DNA from: an uncultured Erythrobacter sp.
GTDB lineage: Bacteria > Pseudomonadota > Alphaproteobacteria > Sphingomonadales > Sphingomonadaceae
Assembly (NCBI RefSeq): GCF_947492365.1
Contig: NZ_CANLMB010000002.1
Location: 656,001 to 720,000, forward strand
Reading direction: 5' to 3'
Length of the DNA stretch: 64,000 nucleotides
The translations under genes were made by a program, and so were the position numbers. How positions within the stretch are numbered: the stretch's first letter is position 1; each line of letters opens with the position of its first letter. The notes under the pieces were generated by a model. It did no database searches, had not been told where the DNA came from, and saw nothing but the letters and a program-made list of their open reading frames with translations. Of the stretch, positions 1-7,420 are shown piece after piece.

Positions 1-780
1 GATCAGGTGAACCAGGCCGCCGCAATCCTGATTGCCAGCGCAGGGAAGGCGCGCGAACTGGGTGTTCCGCAAGACAAGTGGGTGCATATCCACGGCGTCA
101 CCTCGGCAACCGAGCTGGAACTGTCCGAGCGTCCCGATCTTGCCGCCAACCCTGCCTCCATCGCCTCGGTCGAGCGCGCGCTGGAGCTTGCGGGGAAAGG
201 CATGGACGACATGCATTTCCTCGATTTCTATTCGTGCTTTGCGATCCCCGTCTTCTGCCAGTGCGACCATTTCGGGCTTTCGGTGGATGATCCGCGCGGG
301 CTGACGCTGACCGGCGGACTGCCTTTCTTTGGCGGGGCGGGGAACAATTACTCCGCCCATGCGATCTGCGAAGCGGTTGAACGGGTCCGCGCGAGCGCGG
401 ACAGCTATGCCTTGGTCGGAGCGAATGGCGGGTGGATGAGCAAATATGCGACCGGCATCTATTCAGCCGATCCGGCAGATTGGAGCGGGGAGGGGCGCGT
501 GGTCGAAATTTCCAAAGCCACCAATGGCGTGAAGCGCTCGGATCAGCCTTTCCAGAATGCCACGGTCGAAAGCTACACCATCAATCACGGCAGGGCGGGC
601 AGTGACGCGGTGTTTATCGGCCGTAACGAGGCTGGCGAGCGGGTGGTCGGCAATGCGGACCTTTCGCATGAACCAACGCGGGCGCTGTTCGAGGGCGGAG
701 AGCCTTTCGGGGCCAAGCTGAACGTGAACCGCGCCGAAAATGGCCGCAATATCGGACGCGTGGCAGGCAAACCGACTTAG
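1..780 (+). CDS. Thiolase-family acetyl-CoA acetyltransferase, C-terminal part (5' partial)
   Basis: The reading frame is open from the first base of the window to TAG at 778-780, so about 259 C-terminal residues of a longer protein are present. The segment TGGLPFFGGAGNNYSAHAI and the following LVGANGGWMSKYATGIYS are typical of the diverged thiolase-superfamily 'acetyl-CoA acetyltransferases' of sphingomonads and actinobacteria. The usual thiolase GHP motif is replaced by NYSAHAI. Such proteins are thought to act in beta-oxidation-like or sterol side-chain breakdown; the substrate cannot be told here. The gene runs tail to tail into the next gene, sharing 4 bases with its stop codon. Confidence 0.85.
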   Translation, partial: DQVNQAAAILIASAGKARELGVPQDKWVHIHGVTSATELELSERPDLAANPASIASVERALELAGKGMDDMHFLDFYSCFAIPVFCQCDHFGLSVDDPRGLTLTGGLPFFGGAGNNYSAHAICEAVERVRASADSYALVGANGGWMSKYATGIYSADPADWSGEGRVVEISKATNGVKRSDQPFQNATVESYTINHGRAGSDAVFIGRNEAGERVVGNADLSHEPTRALFEGGEPFGAKLNVNRAENGRNIGRVAGKPT

Positions 781-1394
781 ATAGTGTTCGAACCGCCTTC
801 GGGCGCGGGCACTTCGACCACCGGATCAGCGCGATCATCGAATTCGAGCCGCAATGCGCGCGCCATCACCGCATGCATGAAATAGGTGCAGGTGATGTAG
901 GTAAACTCGAGGATCTCCTCATCGGAGAAATGCGCCTTCAACTCGCCAAACAGCGCATCGGGCACGCGGCCATTGTGGCGCACGAGCCGGTCCGCATAGG
1001 CAAGCGCCGCCCGCTCGCGCGGATCGAAGCAGGCCGCGGTCTGCCAGACGGGCAGCGCGGTGATCTTCTCCTGCGAAACGCCCAGTCCGCGCAGGCTCTT
1101 GCAGTGTTGCGAGAAGACGAACTGGCTGCCGGTCGCCCAGCCTGCCCATGTCTGGCCCAGCTCGCGGATCACCGGATCGATCTTGCGCTCCGGACTGCGG
1201 TAATAGGCAAAGGTGCGCGCGGCGTCTTTGAGCGTGTCGGGCGAATTGGCAAAGACCGTCCACCAATCGCCCGGCGTGCCGGTTGCGGTGCCGGGTTCTG
1301 CGACCGGATCGCGCTCGCCGAACATCATGGTGTAGAGCGGCTGTGCGACATCGGGATCGGCTTCGGATTTGGGCAGTTGTTTGAGGCGGGGCAT
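777..1394 (-). CDS. Carboxymuconolactone decarboxylase (CMD/AhpD-like) family protein
   Basis: A protein of 205 residues starting at the ATG at 1394, chosen because it sits 1 base after the stop of the upstream VOC gene. The frame extends further upstream but only through that gene. The alpha-helical CMD fold is suggested by FAYYRSPERKIDPVIRELG, SQHCKSLRGLGVS and FTYITCTYFMHAVMARAL. The CxxC pair of peroxidase-type AhpD is absent and only one Cys is in the usual place, so a redox role is unlikely. It is co-transcribed with the VOC gene and lies divergent from 4-hydroxyphenylpyruvate dioxygenase, so an aromatic ring-product function is possible but unproven. Confidence 0.75.
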   Translation of the reverse strand: MPRLKQLPKSEADPDVAQPLYTMMFGERDPVAEPGTATGTPGDWWTVFANSPDTLKDAARTFAYYRSPERKIDPVIRELGQTWAGWATGSQFVFSQHCKSLRGLGVSQEKITALPVWQTAACFDPRERAALAYADRLVRHNGRVPDALFGELKAHFSDEEILEFTYITCTYFMHAVMARALRLEFDDRADPVVEVPAPEGGSNTI

Positions 1395-1395
1395 G

Positions 1396-1920
1396 TCAGT
1401 TTGCCTCCGCGCTGGCCGGGGCGTGTGCGACATCCTCGGGACCGAACGCTTTGGTCGTTGCGGCGAATTCGAGCATGATGCCGTTGGGGTCGGTGAAATA
1501 GACCGAGCGCACGAACACGCCTTCATGCTTTTCGCGGGCAATGCCGGCGCGGCTGTCATCGTGGTTCACAACCGCGTGGGTGTGCTCGACGCCTGCTTCC
1601 TCAAGCCGGTCGAGCGCGGCTTCGAGTTCGGATTCCTCCATGTTGAAGGCGAGGTGGTTCATCGATCCGATGGCTGTTTTGGCGTCGAGCGGGAATTTCC
1701 TGACCGAGGCCACTCCGGGGGCGGCTGGCGGGCCGTCCTTCCACCAGAAGAACGCCACCGCATTGCCGCCGCCGCAATCGAAGAAGAAATGCTGCCCGCC
1801 GCCCGGCAGTTCGACCGTCTTGAACAGGGGCATGTTGAGGATGCCGGTGTAGAACTCCACCGTCTCCTTCATGTCGCGGCAGACGAGCGCGATGTGGTTG
1901 ATGCCCTGGGTGCGGATCAT
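1396..1920 (-). CDS. VOC (glyoxalase/dioxygenase) family protein
   Basis: A protein of 174 residues with a vicinal oxygen chelate fold: INHIALVCRDMKETVEFY at the N-terminus (first His ligand), GSMNHLAFNM at mid-protein, and VYFTDPNGIMLEF near the C-terminus (Glu ligand). The ATG at 1918-1920 follows a purine-rich GGAGAGAG ribosome-binding site. An antisense frame continues upstream through the dioxygenase gene but has no support. It is first in a two-gene operon with the CMD gene and is divergent from hpd across a 174-base control region. It could be a ring-cleavage dioxygenase or a glyoxalase; the sequence does not decide. Confidence 0.82.
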   Translation of the reverse strand: MIRTQGINHIALVCRDMKETVEFYTGILNMPLFKTVELPGGGQHFFFDCGGGNAVAFFWWKDGPPAAPGVASVRKFPLDAKTAIGSMNHLAFNMEESELEAALDRLEEAGVEHTHAVVNHDDSRAGIAREKHEGVFVRSVYFTDPNGIMLEFAATTKAFGPEDVAHAPASAEAN

Positions 1921-1993
1921 GGCTCTCTCCTTGTGTGCGCAAGAGTGCACTTTGCGCGGCGGCTTTTCAATTGGCGATGCTGCGCGAGAGGCT

Positions 1994-2022
1994 TTGACAA
2001 AAGTGGACGGCTCGCGTAGATA
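1994..2022 (+). promoter_or_regulatory. Sigma70-type promoter of the hpd operon
   Basis: TTGACA at 1994-1999 is a perfect -35 hexamer. After exactly 17 bases comes TAGATA at 2017-2022, a good -10. Transcription should start near 2029, about 65 bases before the hpd ATG. The -10 abuts and overlaps the palindromic operator that begins at 2021. Confidence 0.7.
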
Positions 2023-2038
2023 GTTACAAACGTAACTA
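2021..2038. promoter_or_regulatory. Palindromic operator between VOC and hpd operons
   Basis: TAGTTACAAACGTAACTA is a perfect inverted repeat: TAGTTAC, a 4-base spacer, GTAACTA. It covers the end of the -10 hexamer and the predicted transcription start of hpd, the usual place for a repressor. The half-site length suits a MarR- or similar winged-helix dimer; the regulator is not encoded in the window as far as can be seen. Confidence 0.65.
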
Positions 2039-2094
2039 AATTCGCACATGTCGGGGGCCGCCTCCGAATGTGTTTCATCAACAAGAGGCAATCC

Positions 2095-3216
2095 ATGACC
2101 ATCCACCCCGGCGACCTTTTCGAAAACCCAGCAGGCCTCGACGGATTTGAATTCGTCGAATTCTGCGCTCCTGAAAAGGGTGTGCTTGAACCGGTTTTCG
2201 AAGCGATGGGCTTCACGCTGGTTGCCAAGCACCGTTCGAAAGACGTGCATCTGTGGCGCCAGGGCGGGATCAACCTGATCGCCAATTACGAACCGAAAAG
2301 CGCCGCTTGGTACTTTGCGCGCGAGCATGGCCCGAGCGCCTGCGGCATGGCCTTCCGCGTCCGTGACGCCGCCAAGGCCTATGAGCACCTGATCGAAGCG
2401 GGTGCAGAACCGGTCGCCAATGAGCCAGGGCCGATGGAACTGCGCATCCCCGCGATCCGCGGCATTGGCGGCGCAATCATCTATCTGGTTGACCGTTACT
2501 CCGATCAGGCTGGCGACGGTCTGTCGATCTACGACATCGATTTCGAGTATCTCCCCGGCGTCGACAGGCACCCTGAGGGCTGCGGCTTTCAGCTGATCGA
2601 TCACCTCACTCACAATGTCTATGGCGGGCGCATGGCCTATTGGGCCGACTTCTATGAGAAGCTCTTCAACTTTCAGGAAATCCGCTATTTCGACATCAAG
2701 GGCGAGTATACCGGCCTCACTTCCAAGGCGCTGACCGCGCCCGACGGCAAAATCCGCATTCCGCTCAACGAAGAGGGCGAGAACGGCAAGGGCCAGATCG
2801 AGGAATATCTGCGCGAATATAACGGCGAAGGCATTCAGCACATCGCATTGATCTGTGATGATATCGTCGCAGCTTGGGACAAGCTCAAGGCGCTCGACGT
2901 GCCGTTCATGACCGCGCCTCCTGAAACCTATTATGAAATGCTGTCGGAGCGCTTGCCCGGCCATGGCCGCGATGAGGCAGCGTTGAAATCGCGCGGAATT
3001 CTGCTCGATGGAACGACCGAAGGCGGTAGCCCGCGCCTGCTGCTTCAGATCTTTGCAGAACCGCGCATCGGCCCTGTTTTCTTCGAGTTCATCCAGCGCG
3101 TTGGCGACTACAAAGACGGCTTTGGCGAAGGCAATTTCAAGGCGCTTTTCGAAAGCATCGAGCGTGACCAGATCGCGCGCGGCGTGCTCGACGTGGAAGC
3201 GGAGCCTGCGCAATGA
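2095..3216 (+). CDS. hpd: 4-hydroxyphenylpyruvate dioxygenase
   Basis: A protein of 373 residues, the normal length for this Fe(II) enzyme that converts 4-hydroxyphenylpyruvate to homogentisate in tyrosine catabolism. The facial triad is visible: H170 in [14 protein letters not shown]249 in [10 protein letters not shown] and E331 in [10 protein letters not shown]. The C-terminal [16 protein letters not shown] gate helix is present. ATG 2095 is preferred over the in-frame ATG at 2068 because AAGAGG lies 6 bases before it and conserved sequence begins soon after. It heads a two-gene operon: its TGA overlaps the next ATG (ATGA). Expression is likely controlled by the promoter and palindrome upstream. 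Confidence 0.96.
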   Translation: MTIHPGDLFENPAGLDGFEFVEFCAPEKGVLEPVFEAMGFTLVAKHRSKDVHLWRQGGINLIANYEPKSAAWYFAREHGPSACGMAFRVRDAAKAYEHLIEAGAEPVANEPGPMELRIPAIRGIGGAIIYLVDRYSDQAGDGLSIYDIDFEYLPGVDRHPEGCGFQLIDHLTHNVYGGRMAYWADFYEKLFNFQEIRYFDIKGEYTGLTSKALTAPDGKIRIPLNEEGENGKGQIEEYLREYNGEGIQHIALICDDIVAAWDKLKALDVPFMTAPPETYYEMLSERLPGHGRDEAALKSRGILLDGTTEGGSPRLLLQIFAEPRIGPVFFEFIQRVGDYKDGFGEGNFKALFESIERDQIARGVLDVEAEPAQ

Positions 3217-3785
3217 CCCCCACGACAACCAGCGCACCCAATCTCGCAGGGGTCCACCACGCCGCCTATCGCTGCAAAGACGCGAAGGAGACGGTCGAGT
3301 GGTACGCCAATGTGCTCGGCATGGAATACACAACTGCCTTTGCTGAGGATCATGTTCCCTCAACGGGCGAATATGATCCCTACATGCACGTCTTCCTTGA
3401 TGCGGGGAACGGCAACATCCTCGCCTTTTTCGAGCTGCCGAACCAACCCGATATGGGCCGTGACGAAAACACGCCGCAATGGGTCCAGCACCTGGCCTTC
3501 CGCGTGCCGGACGAGGCCGCGCTGCTGGCTGCAAAGGACCACATTACCGGCCTCGGCATCGACGTGCTTGGCCCCACGCATCACGGCATTTTCAAATCGA
3601 TCTATTTCTTCGATCCCAATGGTCACCGCGTTGAACTCGCGGCGGATATCGGGACAGAAGAGCAATATGCCGAGTTGAAACGCGTAGCGCCAATGATGCT
3701 CGACGACTGGAGCAAGACCAAGACCGCACCGCGCCATGCCGATTGGCTGCACGAGATTGCGCGAGCCGAACACGGCAACGGCTAG
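3213..3785 (+). CDS. VOC family protein, hpd-linked
   Basis: A protein of 190 residues with VOC signatures: [19 protein letters not shown] (metal His), [12 protein letters not shown] (second His) and [14 protein letters not shown] (Glu). The start overlaps the hpd stop by 4 bases, so translation is probably coupled. It resembles the divergent VOC gene at 1396-1920 in its first helix (KETVE-Y), suggesting paralogues on both sides of hpd. A role near homogentisate or another aromatic intermediate is inference from the operon only. The C-terminal 35 residues ([19 protein letters not shown]) extend beyond the VOC core. Confidence 0.83.
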   Translation: MTPTTTSAPNLAGVHHAAYRCKDAKETVEWYANVLGMEYTTAFAEDHVPSTGEYDPYMHVFLDAGNGNILAFFELPNQPDMGRDENTPQWVQHLAFRVPDEAALLAAKDHITGLGIDVLGPTHHGIFKSIYFFDPNGHRVELAADIGTEEQYAELKRVAPMMLDDWSKTKTAPRHADWLHEIARAEHGNG

Positions 3786-3804
3786 CGAATTCAACACGAC
3801 AAAG

Positions 3805-3842
3805 AAAAGGGGCGCGAAGGTGAAAACCTTCGCGCCCCTTTT
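3805..3842. terminator. Bidirectional terminator between hpd operon and TonB receptor
   Basis: A perfect 17-bp stem (3805-3821 with 3826-3842) is closed by a GAAA tetraloop. It starts AAAAGGGGCGCG and ends CGCGCCCCTTTT, so it has a U-run in both directions. It separates convergent genes. The bases after the stem (TTCGCGTTTGGCTG) recur after two other terminators in this window. Confidence 0.88.
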
Positions 3843-3864
3843 CGCGTTTGGCTGTGAGCCGTCC

Positions 3865-6800
3865 TTACATGGTGAGCGTTGCACCAAGGAAGAACAGCGT
3901 GCCAACCGGGCTAACCGGATAGGCTTGCTCGGTCACGAACGGCTTACGGTTGAAGACGTTGTTCACCCCGCCATACAGATCGATGTTGTCAGTCGCTTCA
4001 AAGCTGAACGTGATGTCGTGGATGAAGACATCGCTGGCGATACCGTTGGCGAAGGAATAGGTGTCCGCGCCAGTATTGCCGACCGTCTCGATCTCAACAG
4101 CACGCAGGCCCATCTCGTCGAGATAAGTAGTGCCCCAGGTCAGGCTGAAGCTCTGATACTCCGCCGTGAGCGAAGCACGACCAGCCCATTCGGGACGCTG
4201 CAATTCGCCAAGCTCGGGATCAACCAGCGTTGGATCAGCCGGATCGAAGAAGTTGTTGAGCTTGTCGACCCAGGTGCCGCTTGCATTGAAGGTGAAGTCC
4301 AGCGGACCTGCGCCAAAGCGATACTGCATCGAAGCTTCGACACCGGCAGTTTCCTGACGCGCGAAGTTCAATGAGCTCTGACGCAGGAAGGTGAAGCCGC
4401 CATTGGCACCGCGATCAACCAGCGTACAGAACGCGTTGTCGATCGTCGCAGAATCGACGCAATTGTCGACGATATCCTGAGCGCTAACCGCGTTGATCGC
4501 GTCTTCAATCTCGATGTTGTAATAATCAATACTGAAGACGAAGCCGGGAAGGAAACGCGGTGTGATCTGAGCGCCGACTGTCCATGTAGTGGCAGTTTCT
4601 TCTTGAAGATCAGGGTTGCCGCTGATCGAACCGGAGAAACGAGCCGTCAAAGGATCAACATAGGAATACGTTCCAGTACCGAGCGTCGGATCAAAGCCAA
4701 GGTCCGCGAACAAAGCCTCGCAGTTCGCCTGACGCAAAGCCGGATCGGCACCCGAAACGAGGTTACCCGCATCGCACGGATCGACCGGACGGAAGAACGC
4801 ACCCTGAGCCGGGTTGAACAGCTCATTGATGTTCGGTGCACGCACCGCCTGTGCATAGGTGCCGCGGAATAGAATGTCCTCGCTCGGCGCCCAAAGACCA
4901 CTGACATTCCAGGTGAAGGTGTCACCTACCGTCGAGTAGCTCGAGAGGCGCGCTGCGCCGCTCAGTTCAAGCGTTTCGGCAAAAGGAACACCGGAAAGGA
5001 TCGGCAGACGAACCTCGGTAAAAATGTCATAGACATTGAAATCGCCGCCGGCATTGTTGATCACCGAAGCCGGATCGAAAACCAGCGAATTCTGAGCAAA
5101 GCCGAGATTTCGGAGCAGGTCGCCTTGATTCGCGTCCGGCGTGGTCACCGGAATGACACCAAGCACCAACGGATCGAATACCGATTCCGAACGCTCCTCG
5201 CGGTATTCCATACCGAATGCGAAACCAACCGGACCACCGGGCAGTTCGAAGAAGGCGCCGGTGTCACCGGTAAAGAATGCGCTGAAGACCAGCTGTTCAA
5301 GCTGGAATTCATTCACAACCGTGGTCGTGATGAAGTCGATCGCATCCTGACTGATCGCACCGACACCGCCAAGCACGTTGGCAGGACGGCATGAACCGTC
5401 ACCTGGGTTAAAGGTGAAGAAGCCAGGATCGCCTGCAGGAATACCGAACGGCGTGGTGGCAGGCGCAGTTGGGTCGATATCCGAACGACAGATCGGATTG
5501 CCAGCTGCATCGCTGGTTACGTCGATCGCCGCGAAGAAACGGTCCATGATAACCCGGTTGGCGTCATTCACAGTCTGTGTTGAGCGACCATAATTGGCCG
5601 AAACCTCGTAGGAGAAATGATCCGAGGTTTCTCCGCGCACACCGCCAACGAAGCGATAGGTTTCGAACTCGTTGCGATTGCGGTTTGGACCGAGGTCCGC
5701 CGGGTCGCGCGTGAGGTAGAAGCCTTCATCAGTGCCGTTGCCGAAAAACAGCGGCGCGACATATTGCTGCAGATCCGGCGTGATAAACGGATTGTCCGCA
5801 CGGATGGTCAGAAGATCGTAGAAGGTGTTCGGCTGTGCCTGGAATTCGGCATAGCTCGATACATATTTGCCTTCAGCAAAGATCGTCGCAGCAGGCGAAA
5901 TCTCATAGGTCAGCATTGCGTTGACCGACCAACGCTCGGTCTCCGGGATCAGCGAGTTCACATCGAAGTTGTTCTGGATGCCGTCACCGCCGAACTGATT
6001 GAACAGGCCGGTGATCTGACCATCCTGATAGACGCTCAGCGTACCATCGGGATTGATGACTGCACAACCGCCGGCAAGGCCGAATGCGCCGGCATTGAAG
6101 GTGCTGTTGAAGCCGACCGCCGATTCAAGGCAATCGGGTGTGCCATTGCCATTGATATCTGGACCATCGCTCAACCCGATATCACCCGGTGCGACAATAC
6201 CGCCAGCCGAAGACAGCGAGAAACGCGGATCGCCTGCGATAAAGCGGCGAGGGGCGTTGAGCGAGCGGTTGATTAAAGCCTGCTCAGCCGCTGTCGGGGT
6301 GAAGCCGCTCGTATCGGTAGGGATCAGCCCGCCCAGTACGGCGCCATTGGCGATGAAGTTCGGGGTATCGGTTGCATTGAGCTCACCGGTCTGGAGACGA
6401 AGCGCGGGGTTTGCCGCATCGTCGAAGATGCCGTTATTGCGAGAGAAGGAGCGCTCGCCGAACTGCAGTTCGTCATTGCGTGCATATTCGCCGGTAACAA
6501 CAAAGTTACCGCGGCCATCGGCGAAGTTCGTGCCCCAGGTCAGATCGCCATTGATGCGCCATGCATCGCCTTCCGACGAGATGCCCGACTGGACGTTGGC
6601 CTGAAGGCCTTCGAAATCGTCCTTGAGCACGAAGTTGACCACGCCGGTAACAGCGTCGGAACCATAAAGCGCTGAAGCACCGCCGGTCAAAGTCTCAACC
6701 CGTTCGATCAGCGCGGTCGGGATCGAGTTGATGTCAACCGCTTGTTGTCCAGCGATACCCGAAACGTGGCGACGACCATTGACGAGAACCAGTGTCCTGT

Positions 6801-7158
6801 TTTCGCCCAAGCCGCGCAGATTAAGCACAGACTGTCCGACTTGAACATTGCCTGAGAAGACGCCGTCGATGGACCCTTCCGAAGTGGTAGAGGTCGACAG
6901 TGCGGGAACATCGCGCAAGACATCGACGACATCGCTACCGCCGGTTTGCGTGAGTGCTTCGGCATCGAGCGAGATAACCGGAGCGGGCGCACCGATATTG
7001 GGGTCACGCGAGATGCGCGAGCCGATAACGACGATGCGTTGTTCCTCTTCGGCTTCGGGCGCGTCCGCGTCAGTGTTATCTTGCGCCTGAGCTGCGAATG
7101 GCATCGCGCTGGCGGCGGCAAGGAGGATGGCCTGGGCCGAAAGTTTGAAAGGTCTCAT
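3865..7158 (-). CDS. TonB-dependent outer membrane receptor
   Basis: A protein of 1097 residues. A signal peptide (MRPFKLSAQAILLAAASA, cleaved about AQA-Q) is followed by an acidic linker, then a plug domain (about 40-170: VVDVLRDVPALST, VLNLRGLGENRTLVLVNGRR, IERVETLTGGASALYGSDAVTGVVNF) and a long beta-barrel rich in aromatic-Gly strands. The C-terminus ends in LGATLTM rather than the usual aromatic residue. The substrate is unknown; its barrel inserts (GPDINGNGTPDCLES) fit the large peptide/polymer receptors of sphingomonads. It is divergent from a secreted M14 carboxypeptidase across 262 bases, which suggests peptide import. Confidence 0.93.
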   Translation of the reverse strand: MRPFKLSAQAILLAAASAMPFAAQAQDNTDADAPEAEEEQRIVVIGSRISRDPNIGAPAPVISLDAEALTQTGGSDVVDVLRDVPALSTSTTSEGSIDGVFSGNVQVGQSVLNLRGLGENRTLVLVNGRRHVSGIAGQQAVDINSIPTALIERVETLTGGASALYGSDAVTGVVNFVLKDDFEGLQANVQSGISSEGDAWRINGDLTWGTNFADGRGNFVVTGEYARNDELQFGERSFSRNNGIFDDAANPALRLQTGELNATDTPNFIANGAVLGGLIPTDTSGFTPTAAEQALINRSLNAPRRFIAGDPRFSLSSAGGIVAPGDIGLSDGPDINGNGTPDCLESAVGFNSTFNAGAFGLAGGCAVINPDGTLSVYQDGQITGLFNQFGGDGIQNNFDVNSLIPETERWSVNAMLTYEISPAATIFAEGKYVSSYAEFQAQPNTFYDLLTIRADNPFITPDLQQYVAPLFFGNGTDEGFYLTRDPADLGPNRNRNEFETYRFVGGVRGETSDHFSYEVSANYGRSTQTVNDANRVIMDRFFAAIDVTSDAAGNPICRSDIDPTAPATTPFGIPAGDPGFFTFNPGDGSCRPANVLGGVGAISQDAIDFITTTVVNEFQLEQLVFSAFFTGDTGAFFELPGGPVGFAFGMEYREERSESVFDPLVLGVIPVTTPDANQGDLLRNLGFAQNSLVFDPASVINNAGGDFNVYDIFTEVRLPILSGVPFAETLELSGAARLSSYSTVGDTFTWNVSGLWAPSEDILFRGTYAQAVRAPNINELFNPAQGAFFRPVDPCDAGNLVSGADPALRQANCEALFADLGFDPTLGTGTYSYVDPLTARFSGSISGNPDLQEETATTWTVGAQITPRFLPGFVFSIDYYNIEIEDAINAVSAQDIVDNCVDSATIDNAFCTLVDRGANGGFTFLRQSSLNFARQETAGVEASMQYRFGAGPLDFTFNASGTWVDKLNNFFDPADPTLVDPELGELQRPEWAGRASLTAEYQSFSLTWGTTYLDEMGLRAVEIETVGNTGADTYSFANGIASDVFIHDITFSFEATDNIDLYGGVNNVFNRKPFVTEQAYPVSPVGTLFFLGATLTM

Positions 7159-7420
7159 GGAGGGTTCCCGTTCAGTGATTAAGACTGTTGCAGCGCAAAA
7201 TGATCTCGACAGGGTGCAAAAGTGTCAAGTTGATTTCAGTCGAATCTATCGATTGTGCCCCCAGCGTTGCAATTTTGTTGCGCTCGGCTTTGGGATATGA
7301 CGCGTTAACTGGCTAGGTCTGCGCTTACTCGATGAACTTCGCATATGGCTTGACCAGCGCCTGCGATTGCCGGACACCAACGTCTTACACCAATTTGGTA
7401 GCAGCACATCGGGGAAAGAC

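Noticed and set aside
1922..3534. A 537-codon antisense extension of the minus-strand VOC frame across hpd
   Set aside because: It only mirrors the codon bias of hpd and the second VOC gene on the other strand; the family sequence begins at the ATG at 1920.
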